NCBI RefSeq assembly: GCF_001887355.1
Contig: NZ_MPIN01000014.1
Coordinates: 186,001 to 250,000, forward strand
Length of the DNA stretch: 64,000 nucleotides
Direction: 5' to 3'
Source: Cystobacter ferrugineus
GTDB taxonomy: Bacteria > Myxococcota > Myxococcia > Myxococcales > Myxococcaceae
Part shown: positions 9,790 through 21,438 of the stretch, piece after piece
How the letters are laid out: each line of letters opens with the position of its first letter
Numbering within the stretch: the first letter of the stretch is position 1
Program-made: the position numbers and the translations under genes
The notes under the pieces: generated by a model
Databases searched by the model: none
Seen by the model: only the letters and a program-made list of their open reading frames with translations
What the model was told of the DNA's origin: nothing

Positions 9790-10242
9790 TCAACCCGCCT
9801 GGCGGATGCGCAGGCCGAAGCGATAGCGCAGACGCTCGGCCAAGGCGACGAGCCCCTCACCCGCCAGCCGGCCCGCCACGTAGCGCAAGGCCGCGTCCAT
9901 GTCGGGCACGGTGGCGCACGGCACGGGCATTGGCTTGAGGTAGGTGAGCAGGCTCCTCGACAGGCGCATATGCGCCGAGGTCATGATGGAGGCGAGTCCG
10001 AGGAGCTGCTGGCTCAACCGGGCCTCGTTGCGGTGAATCCATTCCGCATGCATGTAGCGCTGGGTCACCGTGAGCATGGAGCACAGGCTCACATCCATCA
10101 CGCAGACATAGCGCTCGCCCCGGTCCAGGTAGCTGTCCATCTGCTCGAGGAAGTGGGCGTACTGCGCGTCCGACACGTTCCCGCTCATGCGGACCGCGAG
10201 CAACGGCCACGACGAATCGTCGAAAGTAATGACAGCGAACAT
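9790..10242 (-). CDS. Small STAS/SpoIIAA-like protein of unknown function
   Basis: 150-residue soluble protein. The order of elements (FAVITFDDSSWPLLAVRMSG strand pair, SDAQYAHFLEQMDSYLDRGE helix, YVCVMDVSLCSMLT strand, then helices) resembles the STAS-like SpoIIAA/DUF7793-type fold seen in many myxobacterial proteins, but no phosphorylatable Ser motif is obvious. The start was moved from 10263 to ATG 10242, which has GGGGGG directly upstream and begins the first beta strand. The residues after about 110 (PMPVPCATVPDMDAALRYVA) resemble the hinge-and-helix ends of such proteins. It is convergent with glgP and not in an operon. Function unknown. Confidence 0.6.
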   Translation of the reverse strand: MFAVITFDDSSWPLLAVRMSGNVSDAQYAHFLEQMDSYLDRGERYVCVMDVSLCSMLTVTQRYMHAEWIHRNEARLSQQLLGLASIMTSAHMRLSRSLLTYLKPMPVPCATVPDMDAALRYVAGRLAGEGLVALAERLRYRFGLRIRQAG

Positions 10243-10404
10243 GCATCCCCCCGATGCGACCACTCTTGGAGTCGAGGAGGGAAAGGGGTCAGGCGAGGCC
10301 TGGCTCCCAGCGTTCGGGTCTCGACGCTCCCCCCCAGGAAGCTCCGTGACTCGGCAACCTAGCAGAAGCGAGGCGGCGCGTCATCCCAGGCCCGGGAAAC
10401 ACAA

Positions 10405-10435
10405 CAGGCCGCCCCGGCGGAACCGGAGCGGCCTG
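10405..10435 (-). terminator. Hairpin terminator of the lamin-tail lipoprotein gene
   Basis: CAGGCCGC (10405-10412) pairs perfectly with GCGGCCTG (10428-10435), with an additional CCGG/CCGG pairing inside the loop. It begins 29 bases past the stop codon at 10464 on the minus strand and is followed there by TTGTGTTT, a short T-rich run. This is a convincing intrinsic-type terminator. The rest of the 221-base gap (10243-10463) shows nothing else I can support. Confidence 0.65.
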
Positions 10436-10463
10436 GAATAATACGGATGTGGGACGCGCGCGC

Positions 10464-13400
10464 CTACGGGGACTCAGGAGCGCTCGAGGAGTTCTGCGGA
10501 TCACGCGTGGCGCGCAGCACGAAGTCGCTCGCGTTGTTGTCGCTGTCGTAGCCGTTGCCACGCAGGGCGTCGCCGCCTCCCGGCTTCATCGTGTCAGCGG
10601 TCGAAGCGAAGACCGCCTTGCGCTCGTAGCTTTTACCCGCCTCGGTGTTGGGAATGGATGGAGCCGGGGAGCCTTCAGGTTTGAGCGCCGTTCCCGTCCC
10701 CCAGGCCAGCCTGTCCACCACGGCGCCGCTCGCGTCGAGGACTTGCAGCGAGCCTCCCGAGTGACCCGTCAGGGCGGTATAGGTCGCATCGGGCGTCGGG
10801 CCCGTGAACGAGGCCTTCTGGGCAATCAGGTAGTAACCCTTCGCCGGAATGCTCTCCGTGATGAACGTCAATCCTCCCAGGTCGCCGAAGGCTCCAGAAT
10901 CCGAGCTGTACTGGATCTTCCACCCCGTGAGCGCAACGGCGACGTCCGTCGGATTGTAGAGCTCGATGAACTCATCGTTGTGATTGGGGGTTGTACTGCC
11001 CGCGACGGCGTTCTTCGAGGCGAACTCGCTGATGACCACGTGGCCGGCGCTCGGGGGCTCGGTGATGGTCACCGTGCCGAAAACACCGTTGGTCGGATCC
11101 GAGATGTCGCTCTGGCCGCAGTAGACAGGGGTCGACAGCGTGCCCGTGACCGGGTCCTTGAAGGAGTAGCGGAAGCCGTACTTGTACGAGCCGGGCGTGG
11201 AGATGCGCAGCTCGCCCAGTGTCTCGTCCTCGTCGCTGACCGTGGGCGCGTACTCCCCATTGAAGGAGATGGGCGTCCAGGTCCACGCCGTCGCGGGGCT
11301 CGTGTCCGGGCCGTAGCCCAGCTCCGCGACCACGTGGGGATGGTTGTCGTTTCCTGCCGTGTTGCGGTCCGTCACGCTCGCGGCCTTGAACCGGCTGGAG
11401 ACGGCCACCGGCGTACCCGCCTGGGTGGGCGGAATCGTCTTCGGGCTCTGGATGAAGCAGAGGCTCACGACCGGGCTGGCCGTCATGCCGCACGTGGTGT
11501 TGGCGGCCCCGGGCGTGCCGAAGTCCCCTCCCGTGAGCGCATCGGTCGAGTCACACCAGTACCAGGGCAGGGCCGCGGCCCGCGTCCCCAGGATGAGCGA
11601 GGAGAGGTTCATCGAGCTGCCCGTGCTCTGGGGGAAGGAAGGCGTGTACCTGAACTCCGTCACCGTGCTGGCGCCATTGGCGACGATGAACGACCCCGAG
11701 CCCTCCAGGGCGATCGAGCTGGGGTACTGGTAGCTGGCGGAGACGCCACCATTGGTGGTCCGGTCCTTGTTCTGGGCCAGCACGAAGTGGCCCTTGCGGC
11801 CCACCACCAGCGGCGTGCTCCCCGAGTCCACCTGGAACGAGCGCACGGCGTCCGAGCCGTTCTTGTACGTCACCGTGAGGCCGTTGAGGTTGAGCAGGCT
11901 GTCCGTGGCGTTGGTCAGCTCGAAGTACTCGGTCGTCCCGCTCGAGGGCGAGTGCATCACCTCGGAGACGAGCAACTGGTTGGCCGTGGGCTTCGGGGCC
12001 GTGTCGCACTGGGCGTTGAAGCAGACGGCGCTGGCGCCCGTGCACGCGGTGGTCGTCTCCGTCTGCTTGCAGGTGGCGGTGCCATTCTCGTCGACACAGG
12101 CCGCCGTGTAGGTGATCCGCGAGACCCCATCCGCCGCGCAGACGGGAGCATCCGGCGTGCAGGTCACGCCCGCGCACACGTCCACGGGCGTGGTCGTGTC
12201 CACGAAGGACAGGCTGGAGTTGCCGGCATCGTCCTTCACCTTCAGCGCGAAGTAGTAGTGGGTGCCGACCGTCAGACCGGTGACGCGCGCCGACTCCGAG
12301 CTGCCCGGGTCCTGGGGCACGCCCACGCTCACCGGCGTGGCGGCCTCGAACGACGCCTCGGTGATGGGGCTCAGGGAGTAGCGCAGCTCGTAGCTGGAGG
12401 CGATGCCCAGCGACCCGTCATCGCCCACGGCCGTCCAGGCCAGGGTCACCGCGTTGGCCGTAAGCTCGGCCACCTTGAGCGACACGGCGCTCGGCGCGAC
12501 GTCATCCACGATGGTGAACTTGCCGCTGGTGGTGCTGTCCAGCGTGCCCGCCATGGCGACGAGCCAGAAATCCGTGCCCTGCTGATCCACGCTCAACGTG
12601 GAGAAGGTGGCGAGCCCCGCCACGGGCTTCACGGTCACGGTGCCCAGCAGCTCGGCCGCGTTGTTGCCGCCCACCAGGCCCAGCGTGACGTCGGGAGAGT
12701 CCACGGAGAGCACGTTGCCGAACTCGTCGGTGATGGCCACGGTCACCGCGGGCATCACCTCGCGAACCTTGACGCTGGAGGGCTGCGTGCGGAACACCAG
12801 CATCGCGGGCGTCCCCGTGCTGGCGATGTCGAAGGAATCGCTCGAAACGGAGTCCAGCCCCTCGGCGGAGGCCGTCAGCACGTAGCCGGTGCCCGCCTCG
12901 GTGATGGAGAGGCCCGGGAAGGACGCCACGCCATCCACGGGGTCCACGGACGTGGTCCCCGCCAGCGTGCCCTTGTTGAGGGCGAGCGTCACCCGCGGGG
13001 CGGAGACGGGGAGCCGGTTGCCGGAAGCATCCGTCACGGCCACCCGCACCTCGAAGGTCTCTCCAGCGCCCCGGTTGGAGGGCTGCTGGGTGAAGACGAG
13101 TTTCTCGGCGGTGACCGGCGCGGGCAGCACCTCGAAGGGGGAGCTCGTCACCGACCCCAGGCCGGGGGCGCTCGCCACCAGGGTGTAGCCCGCCGCGGCC
13201 TTCTCGATCACCAACGTGGAGAAGCGCGCCACGCCATTGACCGCCGCCACGGACAGCGTCCCCTTCAGCTCGGCCGAGGGAGAGCCCTCGCCGAGCGACA
13301 CCGTCACGGTGTCGCTGGCGCCCGTCGCCGTCTGGCCGTTCGCGTCCTGGATGGTGACCTCGAAAGCGCCCAGCGGCTCGCCCGCGATGCCGAACGAGGG

Positions 13401-13871
13401 CGTCCCGGTGAAGACCAGATGGGGGGCGGACAGGGAGACGAACTCGACGGTGGGCCGCGAGGCCAGCGTCACCGGACCCCCTTCCGCCTCCACCGTGGCC
13501 GTCACCGTCTTCGTGCCCGCGGCGGTGGACGCGAGCGTCGCAACCGCCACGCCCTCCGCATCCGTGGGGCCCGACGCCTGCTGAAGCGTGTTGCCCTCAC
13601 CCGAGGCCTCCACCGTCACCGCGCGGCCTTCCAGGGGAGTGCCATCCGCCTTGCGCACCGTCACCCGGATCTCCACGGTGTCCTGGCCGTTGGCGCGCAC
13701 CCCCTGTGCCGGATTCACCTCCACGGACGAGCGCTCCGCGTCCGGCACCTCCCGCGCCGGAGGAGAAGGTGGGTTCGGCTGATCACGACATGCCGATCCG
13801 CCGAGGGACAGACCGAGCAACAACGCACTCCACGCGACCAGCCGCGCGAGCGAGGGGGGGGCATGCTTCAT
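10464..13871 (-). CDS. Large surface lipoprotein with Ig-like, FN3 and lamin-tail domains
   Basis: 1135 residues. The N-terminus is a lipoprotein signal (ALLLGLSLGGSAC, lipid-bearing Cys28). Residues about 35-430 hold repeated bacterial Ig-like (Big1-type) modules marked by LVFTGTPSFGIAGEPLGAFE, LVFTQQPSNRGAGETFEV and LVFRTQPSSVKVREVMPA, each followed by a VTLxLG-type strand. A fibronectin type III domain follows (SAVSLKVAELTANAVTLAW to about residue 565), then a Cys-rich stretch, a first lamin-tail domain (QLLVSEVMHSPSSGTTEYFE), a middle module, and a second lamin-tail domain (HVVISEFASKNAVAG). This is a typical myxobacterial outer-surface or secreted adhesin-like architecture; no catalytic motif is seen. 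Probably monocistronic. Biological role unknown. Confidence 0.88.
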   Translation of the reverse strand: MKHAPPSLARLVAWSALLLGLSLGGSACRDQPNPPSPPAREVPDAERSSVEVNPAQGVRANGQDTVEIRVTVRKADGTPLEGRAVTVEASGEGNTLQQASGPTDAEGVAVATLASTAAGTKTVTATVEAEGGPVTLASRPTVEFVSLSAPHLVFTGTPSFGIAGEPLGAFEVTIQDANGQTATGASDTVTVSLGEGSPSAELKGTLSVAAVNGVARFSTLVIEKAAAGYTLVASAPGLGSVTSSPFEVLPAPVTAEKLVFTQQPSNRGAGETFEVRVAVTDASGNRLPVSAPRVTLALNKGTLAGTTSVDPVDGVASFPGLSITEAGTGYVLTASAEGLDSVSSDSFDIASTGTPAMLVFRTQPSSVKVREVMPAVTVAITDEFGNVLSVDSPDVTLGLVGGNNAAELLGTVTVKPVAGLATFSTLSVDQQGTDFWLVAMAGTLDSTTSGKFTIVDDVAPSAVSLKVAELTANAVTLAWTAVGDDGSLGIASSYELRYSLSPITEASFEAATPVSVGVPQDPGSSESARVTGLTVGTHYYFALKVKDDAGNSSLSFVDTTTPVDVCAGVTCTPDAPVCAADGVSRITYTAACVDENGTATCKQTETTTACTGASAVCFNAQCDTAPKPTANQLLVSEVMHSPSSGTTEYFELTNATDSLLNLNGLTVTYKNGSDAVRSFQVDSGSTPLVVGRKGHFVLAQNKDRTTNGGVSASYQYPSSIALEGSGSFIVANGASTVTEFRYTPSFPQSTGSSMNLSSLILGTRAAALPWYWCDSTDALTGGDFGTPGAANTTCGMTASPVVSLCFIQSPKTIPPTQAGTPVAVSSRFKAASVTDRNTAGNDNHPHVVAELGYGPDTSPATAWTWTPISFNGEYAPTVSDEDETLGELRISTPGSYKYGFRYSFKDPVTGTLSTPVYCGQSDISDPTNGVFGTVTITEPPSAGHVVISEFASKNAVAGSTTPNHNDEFIELYNPTDVAVALTGWKIQYSSDSGAFGDLGGLTFITESIPAKGYYLIAQKASFTGPTPDATYTALTGHSGGSLQVLDASGAVVDRLAWGTGTALKPEGSPAPSIPNTEAGKSYERKAVFASTADTMKPGGGDALRGNGYDSDNNASDFVLRATRDPQNSSSAPESP

Positions 13872-13973
13872 GAAGCAACTCCAGGCTGAAGAGGGGACTG
13901 AACCCGCCAGCCAGGAGGCTTCGCGGGCACACGACCCTCTTACCAGATGCTCCCTGCCTGGAAAAACACACCC

Positions 13974-13999
13974 CTGGAAGAACGCTTGCTTCCTTCCAG
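13974..13999 (-). terminator. Hairpin after the SDR gene (minus strand)
   Basis: CTGGAAG (13974-13980) pairs with CTTCCAG (13993-13999). Read on the minus strand it starts 16 bases past the stop of the oxidoreductase gene at 14015 and is followed by GGGTGTGTTTTT, so a T-tract begins eight bases beyond the stem. It probably ends the HATPase-SDR transcript. The remaining 100 bases up to the lipoprotein start must contain that gene's promoter, but I could not pick out a box. Confidence 0.6.
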
Positions 14000-14014
14000 A
14001 ACGTCACCCGCCGT

Positions 14015-14818
14015 TCACAGACCCAGGGCCTTGAGCATCAACCCCGAGCCGAGCAGGGACTGGCCTCCGTCACACACCATCAGGGAGCCGGTGATGTACG
14101 AAGCGGCGTCGGATGACAGGAAAAGCGCGAGTTGCGCGATGTCCTGCTTCGTTCCGAGGCGACCCAGGGGCAGGGCCTCGAGGAGCTTGCCGCGCGAATC
14201 ATCACCCGGAGCGAGCCGGCGCATGCCCTCGGTGTCCTCGATGGGACCGGGGGTGATGGAGTTGACGCGGATGCCCAGGCCGCCCCACTCGATGGCGAGG
14301 GTGCGGGTGAGCATGTCCACGCCGGCCTTGGCGGCGCACACGTGGGCCTGCATGGCCATGGGCAGGTAGGCCTGGGGGGCGGAGATGTTGAGCACGCACG
14401 CGCCCGGCTTGCGCAGGTGCTCGAAGGCGGCGCGGCAGGTGTTGAAGGTGCCGAGCACGTCGATCTCCAGCACCGACTTGAAGGCGTTGGAGGACATGCC
14501 GGCCGCGGGCGCGGGGAAGTTGCCCGCCGCGCCACACACGAGGATGTCGAGCTCCCCGTGCGCGGCGCGCGCCGTCTGGAGGGCCTGGGCGAGGGCATCG
14601 TACTGACGCACGTCGGCGGCCACGCCCAGGGCGGTGCCATGCGCCTGGAGCCCCTTCACGGCCGCCTCCAGCTTCTCCACGTTGCGGCCGTTGATGGCGA
14701 CCTTCGCGCCCGCCTTCACGAGGGCCTCGGCGATGCCGAGGTTGATGCCGCTGCTGCCACCCGTGATGAACGCCGACTTGCCCGCCAGCAATCCATCCCG
14801 GAACACACCCTGTGCCAT
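14015..14818 (-). CDS. SDR family oxidoreductase, 2,4-dienoyl-CoA reductase-like
   Basis: 267-residue Rossmann SDR. The cofactor motif TGGSSGINLG (residues 19-28), the NGR at strand 2 (NADPH preference) and CGAAGNF (in place of NNAG) are present. The catalytic Tyr of the usual YxxxK is missing: S146 is kept, but the stretch AHVCAAK has Val160 four residues before Lys164. This pattern, with a Gln/His run before SAK/AAK, is the one seen in peroxisomal-type 2,4-dienoyl-CoA reductases, and EWGGLGIRVNSITPGPIEDTEG also fits that group. It likely reduces dienoyl-CoA with NADPH during unsaturated fatty acid oxidation. RBS GAGGAGGGG precedes ATG 14818; it lies 27 bases after the HATPase gene and is probably co-transcribed with it. 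Confidence 0.85.
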   Translation of the reverse strand: MAQGVFRDGLLAGKSAFITGGSSGINLGIAEALVKAGAKVAINGRNVEKLEAAVKGLQAHGTALGVAADVRQYDALAQALQTARAAHGELDILVCGAAGNFPAPAAGMSSNAFKSVLEIDVLGTFNTCRAAFEHLRKPGACVLNISAPQAYLPMAMQAHVCAAKAGVDMLTRTLAIEWGGLGIRVNSITPGPIEDTEGMRRLAPGDDSRGKLLEALPLGRLGTKQDIAQLALFLSSDAASYITGSLMVCDGGQSLLGSGLMLKALGL

Positions 14819-14845
14819 ATCACTCCCCTCCTCTGCGTTGAAAGC

Positions 14846-16084
14846 TCAGCCCCCCAGCGCGTAATTCTCCAGCAGTTCCAGCGTGCTGCGAACCGCGGGT
14901 TGGGCGTTGAGGATGTAGATCTTCGTCTTGCGCGCCCAGGCCATCCGAAGCGGTTCGAACAGGAGGGCGTGCACGTAACTCTGCGTACAGACCGGGATGC
15001 CCATGAAGTCCAAGGCGATGGGCTGCTTGTTGAAGAGCCGGGTAAGGAGCTTCTCCTCGGAGAAGCGCTGCGCTTCCACCGTGTCCTCGATCCGCGATTG
15101 ACTGACGATGAAGCGCTGGACCTCGGCGGGAGGCGCCTCGAAGGCCAACCACTTGTGGACGGCACGGCGAGGTGTTCTCTCTCGTGCCCGTTCCTTGATG
15201 GTTTCGATCATACCCTCGTAGTCCTGCTCGGCCTCGGAGGGCATCTCGAAGGCGACGAGGGTCCCGGGAAAGCCCACTCCAGGCTCCAGGAACTTCGTCC
15301 TCCCATGAGGGTCCTCGAAGCGCTCATCCCCCTCGAGGATGAGCGTCGCGCCCCGCGAGGCCAGCACGAGCCGCCCGCCCACCAGCTTCGTCATCTCCGC
15401 GATGAAGAACAGACCCATTCCCGCGTTCTGGATGCTTCCCGTCTCGCCTTCATCGAAGGTGCTCGAGACATGCGGCCAGAGCGAGCGGGAGAGCGCCTCC
15501 CGAGGGTCCGTCAGGGATTTGTGCCGGGACACGAGGCTCGCGGGGATTCCGATACCGGCATCCGCAACGGCCACCTGCACCGCGGGGCGCTCCGCGTTGC
15601 GGCCCCCCCTATTGACCTGCGCCCCCACCACGCCCCCCAAGGGGTCGCGGCTGTGCTGGACGACGTTGCGCAGCAACTCGTTGAGTACGTAGTAGAGCGT
15701 CCTCCGCGTATCCTCGAACCGCTCCTCGGTGATGAGCAGTCTGGAGATCCGCTCCGCCACCGGTTCGGTCGTATCTGAGGTCTGGATCCGGGTGAGCTTG
15801 ACGGTGCGCCCAGGCTCTCCGGGGCCGGAGGGGAGGTCTCCATTCATGAGATCCTCGAACCCCACCGCACGGGCGAACTGGCAGGAGCGCGCGGCCCGAT
15901 CCGTCCGGATCCGCAGGGGCTCGTTTCCCTGGACACGGCCGAGGGTCGCGAGCGCGACGAGACCCCACATCTCCACAGGATCGATGGCTCCCAGGTCCAC
16001 CCCCACCGGATCCATTCCCAGCCAGCGCAGCAAGGGCGCTGGGTCATCCAACTCGAGGCGTGAGGGAATGGCGGCGGGCGTCAT
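14846..16084 (-). CDS. HATPase-domain regulator with C-terminal STAS-like DUF4325
   Basis: 412-residue soluble protein. The GHKL ATPase core has an N box NELLRNVVQHSR (residues 135-146), a G1 box VAVADAGIGIP (around 171-181) and a G2 box AGMGLFFIAEMTKLVGGRL (from 221). There is no His-phosphoacceptor domain. The last about 95 residues (LLTRLFNKQPIALDFMGIPV, then LFEPLRMAWARKTKIYI) look like the STAS-like DUF4325 domain. Anti-sigma factor kinases (SpoIIAB/RsbW type) and STAS antagonists normally act as separate partners; here both appear on one chain. ATG 16084 with GGAGGAGG at ideal spacing was chosen over the longer frame to 16138. It is upstream of, and probably co-transcribed with, the SDR gene. 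Confidence 0.8.
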   Translation of the reverse strand: MTPAAIPSRLELDDPAPLLRWLGMDPVGVDLGAIDPVEMWGLVALATLGRVQGNEPLRIRTDRAARSCQFARAVGFEDLMNGDLPSGPGEPGRTVKLTRIQTSDTTEPVAERISRLLITEERFEDTRRTLYYVLNELLRNVVQHSRDPLGGVVGAQVNRGGRNAERPAVQVAVADAGIGIPASLVSRHKSLTDPREALSRSLWPHVSSTFDEGETGSIQNAGMGLFFIAEMTKLVGGRLVLASRGATLILEGDERFEDPHGRTKFLEPGVGFPGTLVAFEMPSEAEQDYEGMIETIKERARERTPRRAVHKWLAFEAPPAEVQRFIVSQSRIEDTVEAQRFSEEKLLTRLFNKQPIALDFMGIPVCTQSYVHALLFEPLRMAWARKTKIYILNAQPAVRSTLELLENYALGG

Positions 16085-16151
16085 GAAGACCTCCTCCCGC
16101 CGCCGATAGCATGGAACACCCGCCCGCGCAGCAGCCAACCCGGCCGGGCGT

Positions 16152-19721
<3,570 letters not shown>

Positions 19722-20084
19722 GGCGGATAAGTAGTCAGCTAAGGGTGGCTTCACCAGACGATTGTTCAGGCCCGGGCCACCCGCCAGTTCCCGTCCACCC
19801 GGTTCGTCCGGGACCGGAAGCGCGGCCCGGGCGCCTTGTGGCACGGCCCGCACGCCAGGTGAAGGAGCCCCTGGGTTGGCCGAGCGCCACCCGGCCCGTC
19901 CCCAGGAAGAGACTCGGGACGGGCCCCCGCCCGCCCGGCCGCTCTGGTGGAGAGGCCTCTTCACACTTCTTCATGCCCCCCACAAACGCCCCTTACGAAC
20001 GCCGCGCATTCTCTCCACCGTCGCCGAATGAACGGCGCGCCACACGAGGGGGCCCCCACCCGGGGTCCTCCTGGAGCAACGGTC
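19722..20084. other. 363-base divergent intergenic region between dnaE and the Spy-like gene
   Basis: No gene is supported here. Reading frames are open on both strands but are shadows of GC bias with no ribosome binding site or recognisable product. The region must hold the divergent promoters of dnaE and the Spy-like gene. It contains a long inverted repeat, GCCCGGGCC (19770-19778) and GGCCCGGGC (19824-19832), 45 bases apart, that could form a cruciform or a transcript hairpin. I could not identify -35/-10 boxes. Confidence 0.5.
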
Positions 20085-20540
20085 ATGAACACGAAGAGCA
20101 AGATCCTCCTGGTCGGTTCCGCGGTCCTCGGTGTCGTCTTCCTCACGGGCTTCCGGGGCGGGCACATGGGCTGGGGCGCGCGCAACCCCGAGCGCATGAA
20201 GCAGATGATCACCTGGCGCCTGGACGACAAGCTCGAGGACCTGAAGGCCACGGACGAGCAGAAGCGGACGATTCAAGGGCTCAAGGACTCCCTCTTCGAC
20301 GAGGGCCAGCGGGTGGTGGAGGAGCAGCGGGATGCGCGCAAGGAACTGGTGGAGCAGTGGGATTCCGCCCAACCCGACGCCCGCGCCGTGCATGCCCTGG
20401 TGGACGCCCGCGTGGACGCCTGGCGCGCCTTCGCCCACAAGGTGGCCGATGCCGCCCTGGAGGCCCACCGCGTCCTCACCCCCGAGCAGCGCCAGCAGGT
20501 GTCGGCCAACGCCCGTGAACACATGGACGCCCGCCACTAG
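20085..20540 (+). CDS. Spy/CpxP-like periplasmic protein
   Basis: 151 residues. An N-terminal hydrophobic segment (KILLVGSAVLGVVFLTGF, residues 6-23) is a signal peptide or anchor. The rest is helical and charged, with the layout of the Spy/CpxP/CnrX group: RMKQMITWRLDDKLEDLKAT, DEQKRTIQGLKDSLFDEG, and an LTxxQ-like element LTPEQRQQV near the C-terminus. Members are periplasmic chaperones or metal-stress sensors; no Cys or His cluster for metal binding is seen. ATG 20085 was chosen at the start of the signal segment; the frame is open to 19947, but the extension lacks a ribosome binding site. It stands alone ahead of the M14 peptidase gene, 84 bases apart. Confidence 0.78.
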   Translation: MNTKSKILLVGSAVLGVVFLTGFRGGHMGWGARNPERMKQMITWRLDDKLEDLKATDEQKRTIQGLKDSLFDEGQRVVEEQRDARKELVEQWDSAQPDARAVHALVDARVDAWRAFAHKVADAALEAHRVLTPEQRQQVSANAREHMDARH

Positions 20541-20624
20541 CCACACGCCCCGGATGCTCACGGGTGGACAGGCCCACGACCCTGGGACAATCCGCGTGCC
20601 CCACCGAATGGCTACGTTAGGGGG

Positions 20625-21437
20625 GTGCCACGAAACTACCAGGAGTTCGCCCGCCGCATCCGTGACTACTCCCGTCTGGCCGAGGTGAACGAGTACGGCC
20701 GGGTCCTCGAGGGAGGCGTCGAGTACCCACTCTTCCGCCTCACCGTTCCCGGGGAGCGCTGGCTCGTCATCACCTCGGGCTTCCACGGAGAGGAGCCCGC
20801 CGGGCCCCTCACGTTGAGCACGCACTTCGAGGAGATCGTCGCGTACGCGCGCGAGCGAGGCGTGGGGTTGCGCGTCTACCCGTGCATCAACCCCTCGGGC
20901 TTCGAGGATGGCACGCGCTACAACCGCAGCGGCGAGAAGATCAACAACGACTTCCTGCGCTACGAGACCGCGCCCGGCATCTGGAAGGGCGAGGTGCAGC
21001 GCGACGAGTCCTTCCTGCGCTGGGTGCTGTTCGACGGCGGGCCCAAGGAGACGCGCGCGGTGCGCACGGACATCGCCCGGCACCCCGCCCCCGCCGCCGC
21101 GCTCGACATCCACCAGGACAACTACATCCCGGGGGCCCATACCTACGCGTATACCTTCGGGGACAAGGCCGCCTACGTGCCGCTGATGGAGGCCGCGGCC
21201 GCGTACGCCCACGTCATCCGCGACGACAAGGTGGACGAGAACAACCGCGCGGACCACCACGGGCTCATCGAATACCACGACGGCAGCGTCACCGATTATT
21301 TCGTGCGCAGCGGCGTGCCCTATACTGCGGCGCTGGAGACCACCACCCAGACTCCGCTCGAAGCCAGCCACGCCATCAACCTCATCTGGGTGCGCGGTTT
21401 CATCGATCTGGCGGCGCGCGGAGGTGGGAGCACCTGA
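20625..21437 (+). CDS. M14 family zinc carboxypeptidase-like protein
   Basis: 270-residue soluble protein of the carboxypeptidase/succinylglutamate-desuccinylase fold. Zinc ligands are H54 and E57 in SGFHGEEPAG and H163 in ALDIHQDN; a candidate catalytic Glu is E238 in AALETTTQTP. NPSGFEDGTRYNRSGEKINNDF matches the family Asn-Arg substrate-binding segment. No signal peptide is seen, so it is probably cytoplasmic, hydrolysing a small peptide or N-acyl amino acid. Start is GTG 20625 with a G-run just upstream; no better start exists. Its stop codon lies one base before the ATG of the aldo/keto reductase, so the two are translationally coupled and presumably work together. Confidence 0.8.
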   Translation: MPRNYQEFARRIRDYSRLAEVNEYGRVLEGGVEYPLFRLTVPGERWLVITSGFHGEEPAGPLTLSTHFEEIVAYARERGVGLRVYPCINPSGFEDGTRYNRSGEKINNDFLRYETAPGIWKGEVQRDESFLRWVLFDGGPKETRAVRTDIARHPAPAAALDIHQDNYIPGAHTYAYTFGDKAAYVPLMEAAAAYAHVIRDDKVDENNRADHHGLIEYHDGSVTDYFVRSGVPYTAALETTTQTPLEASHAINLIWVRGFIDLAARGGGST

Positions 21438-21438
21438 A

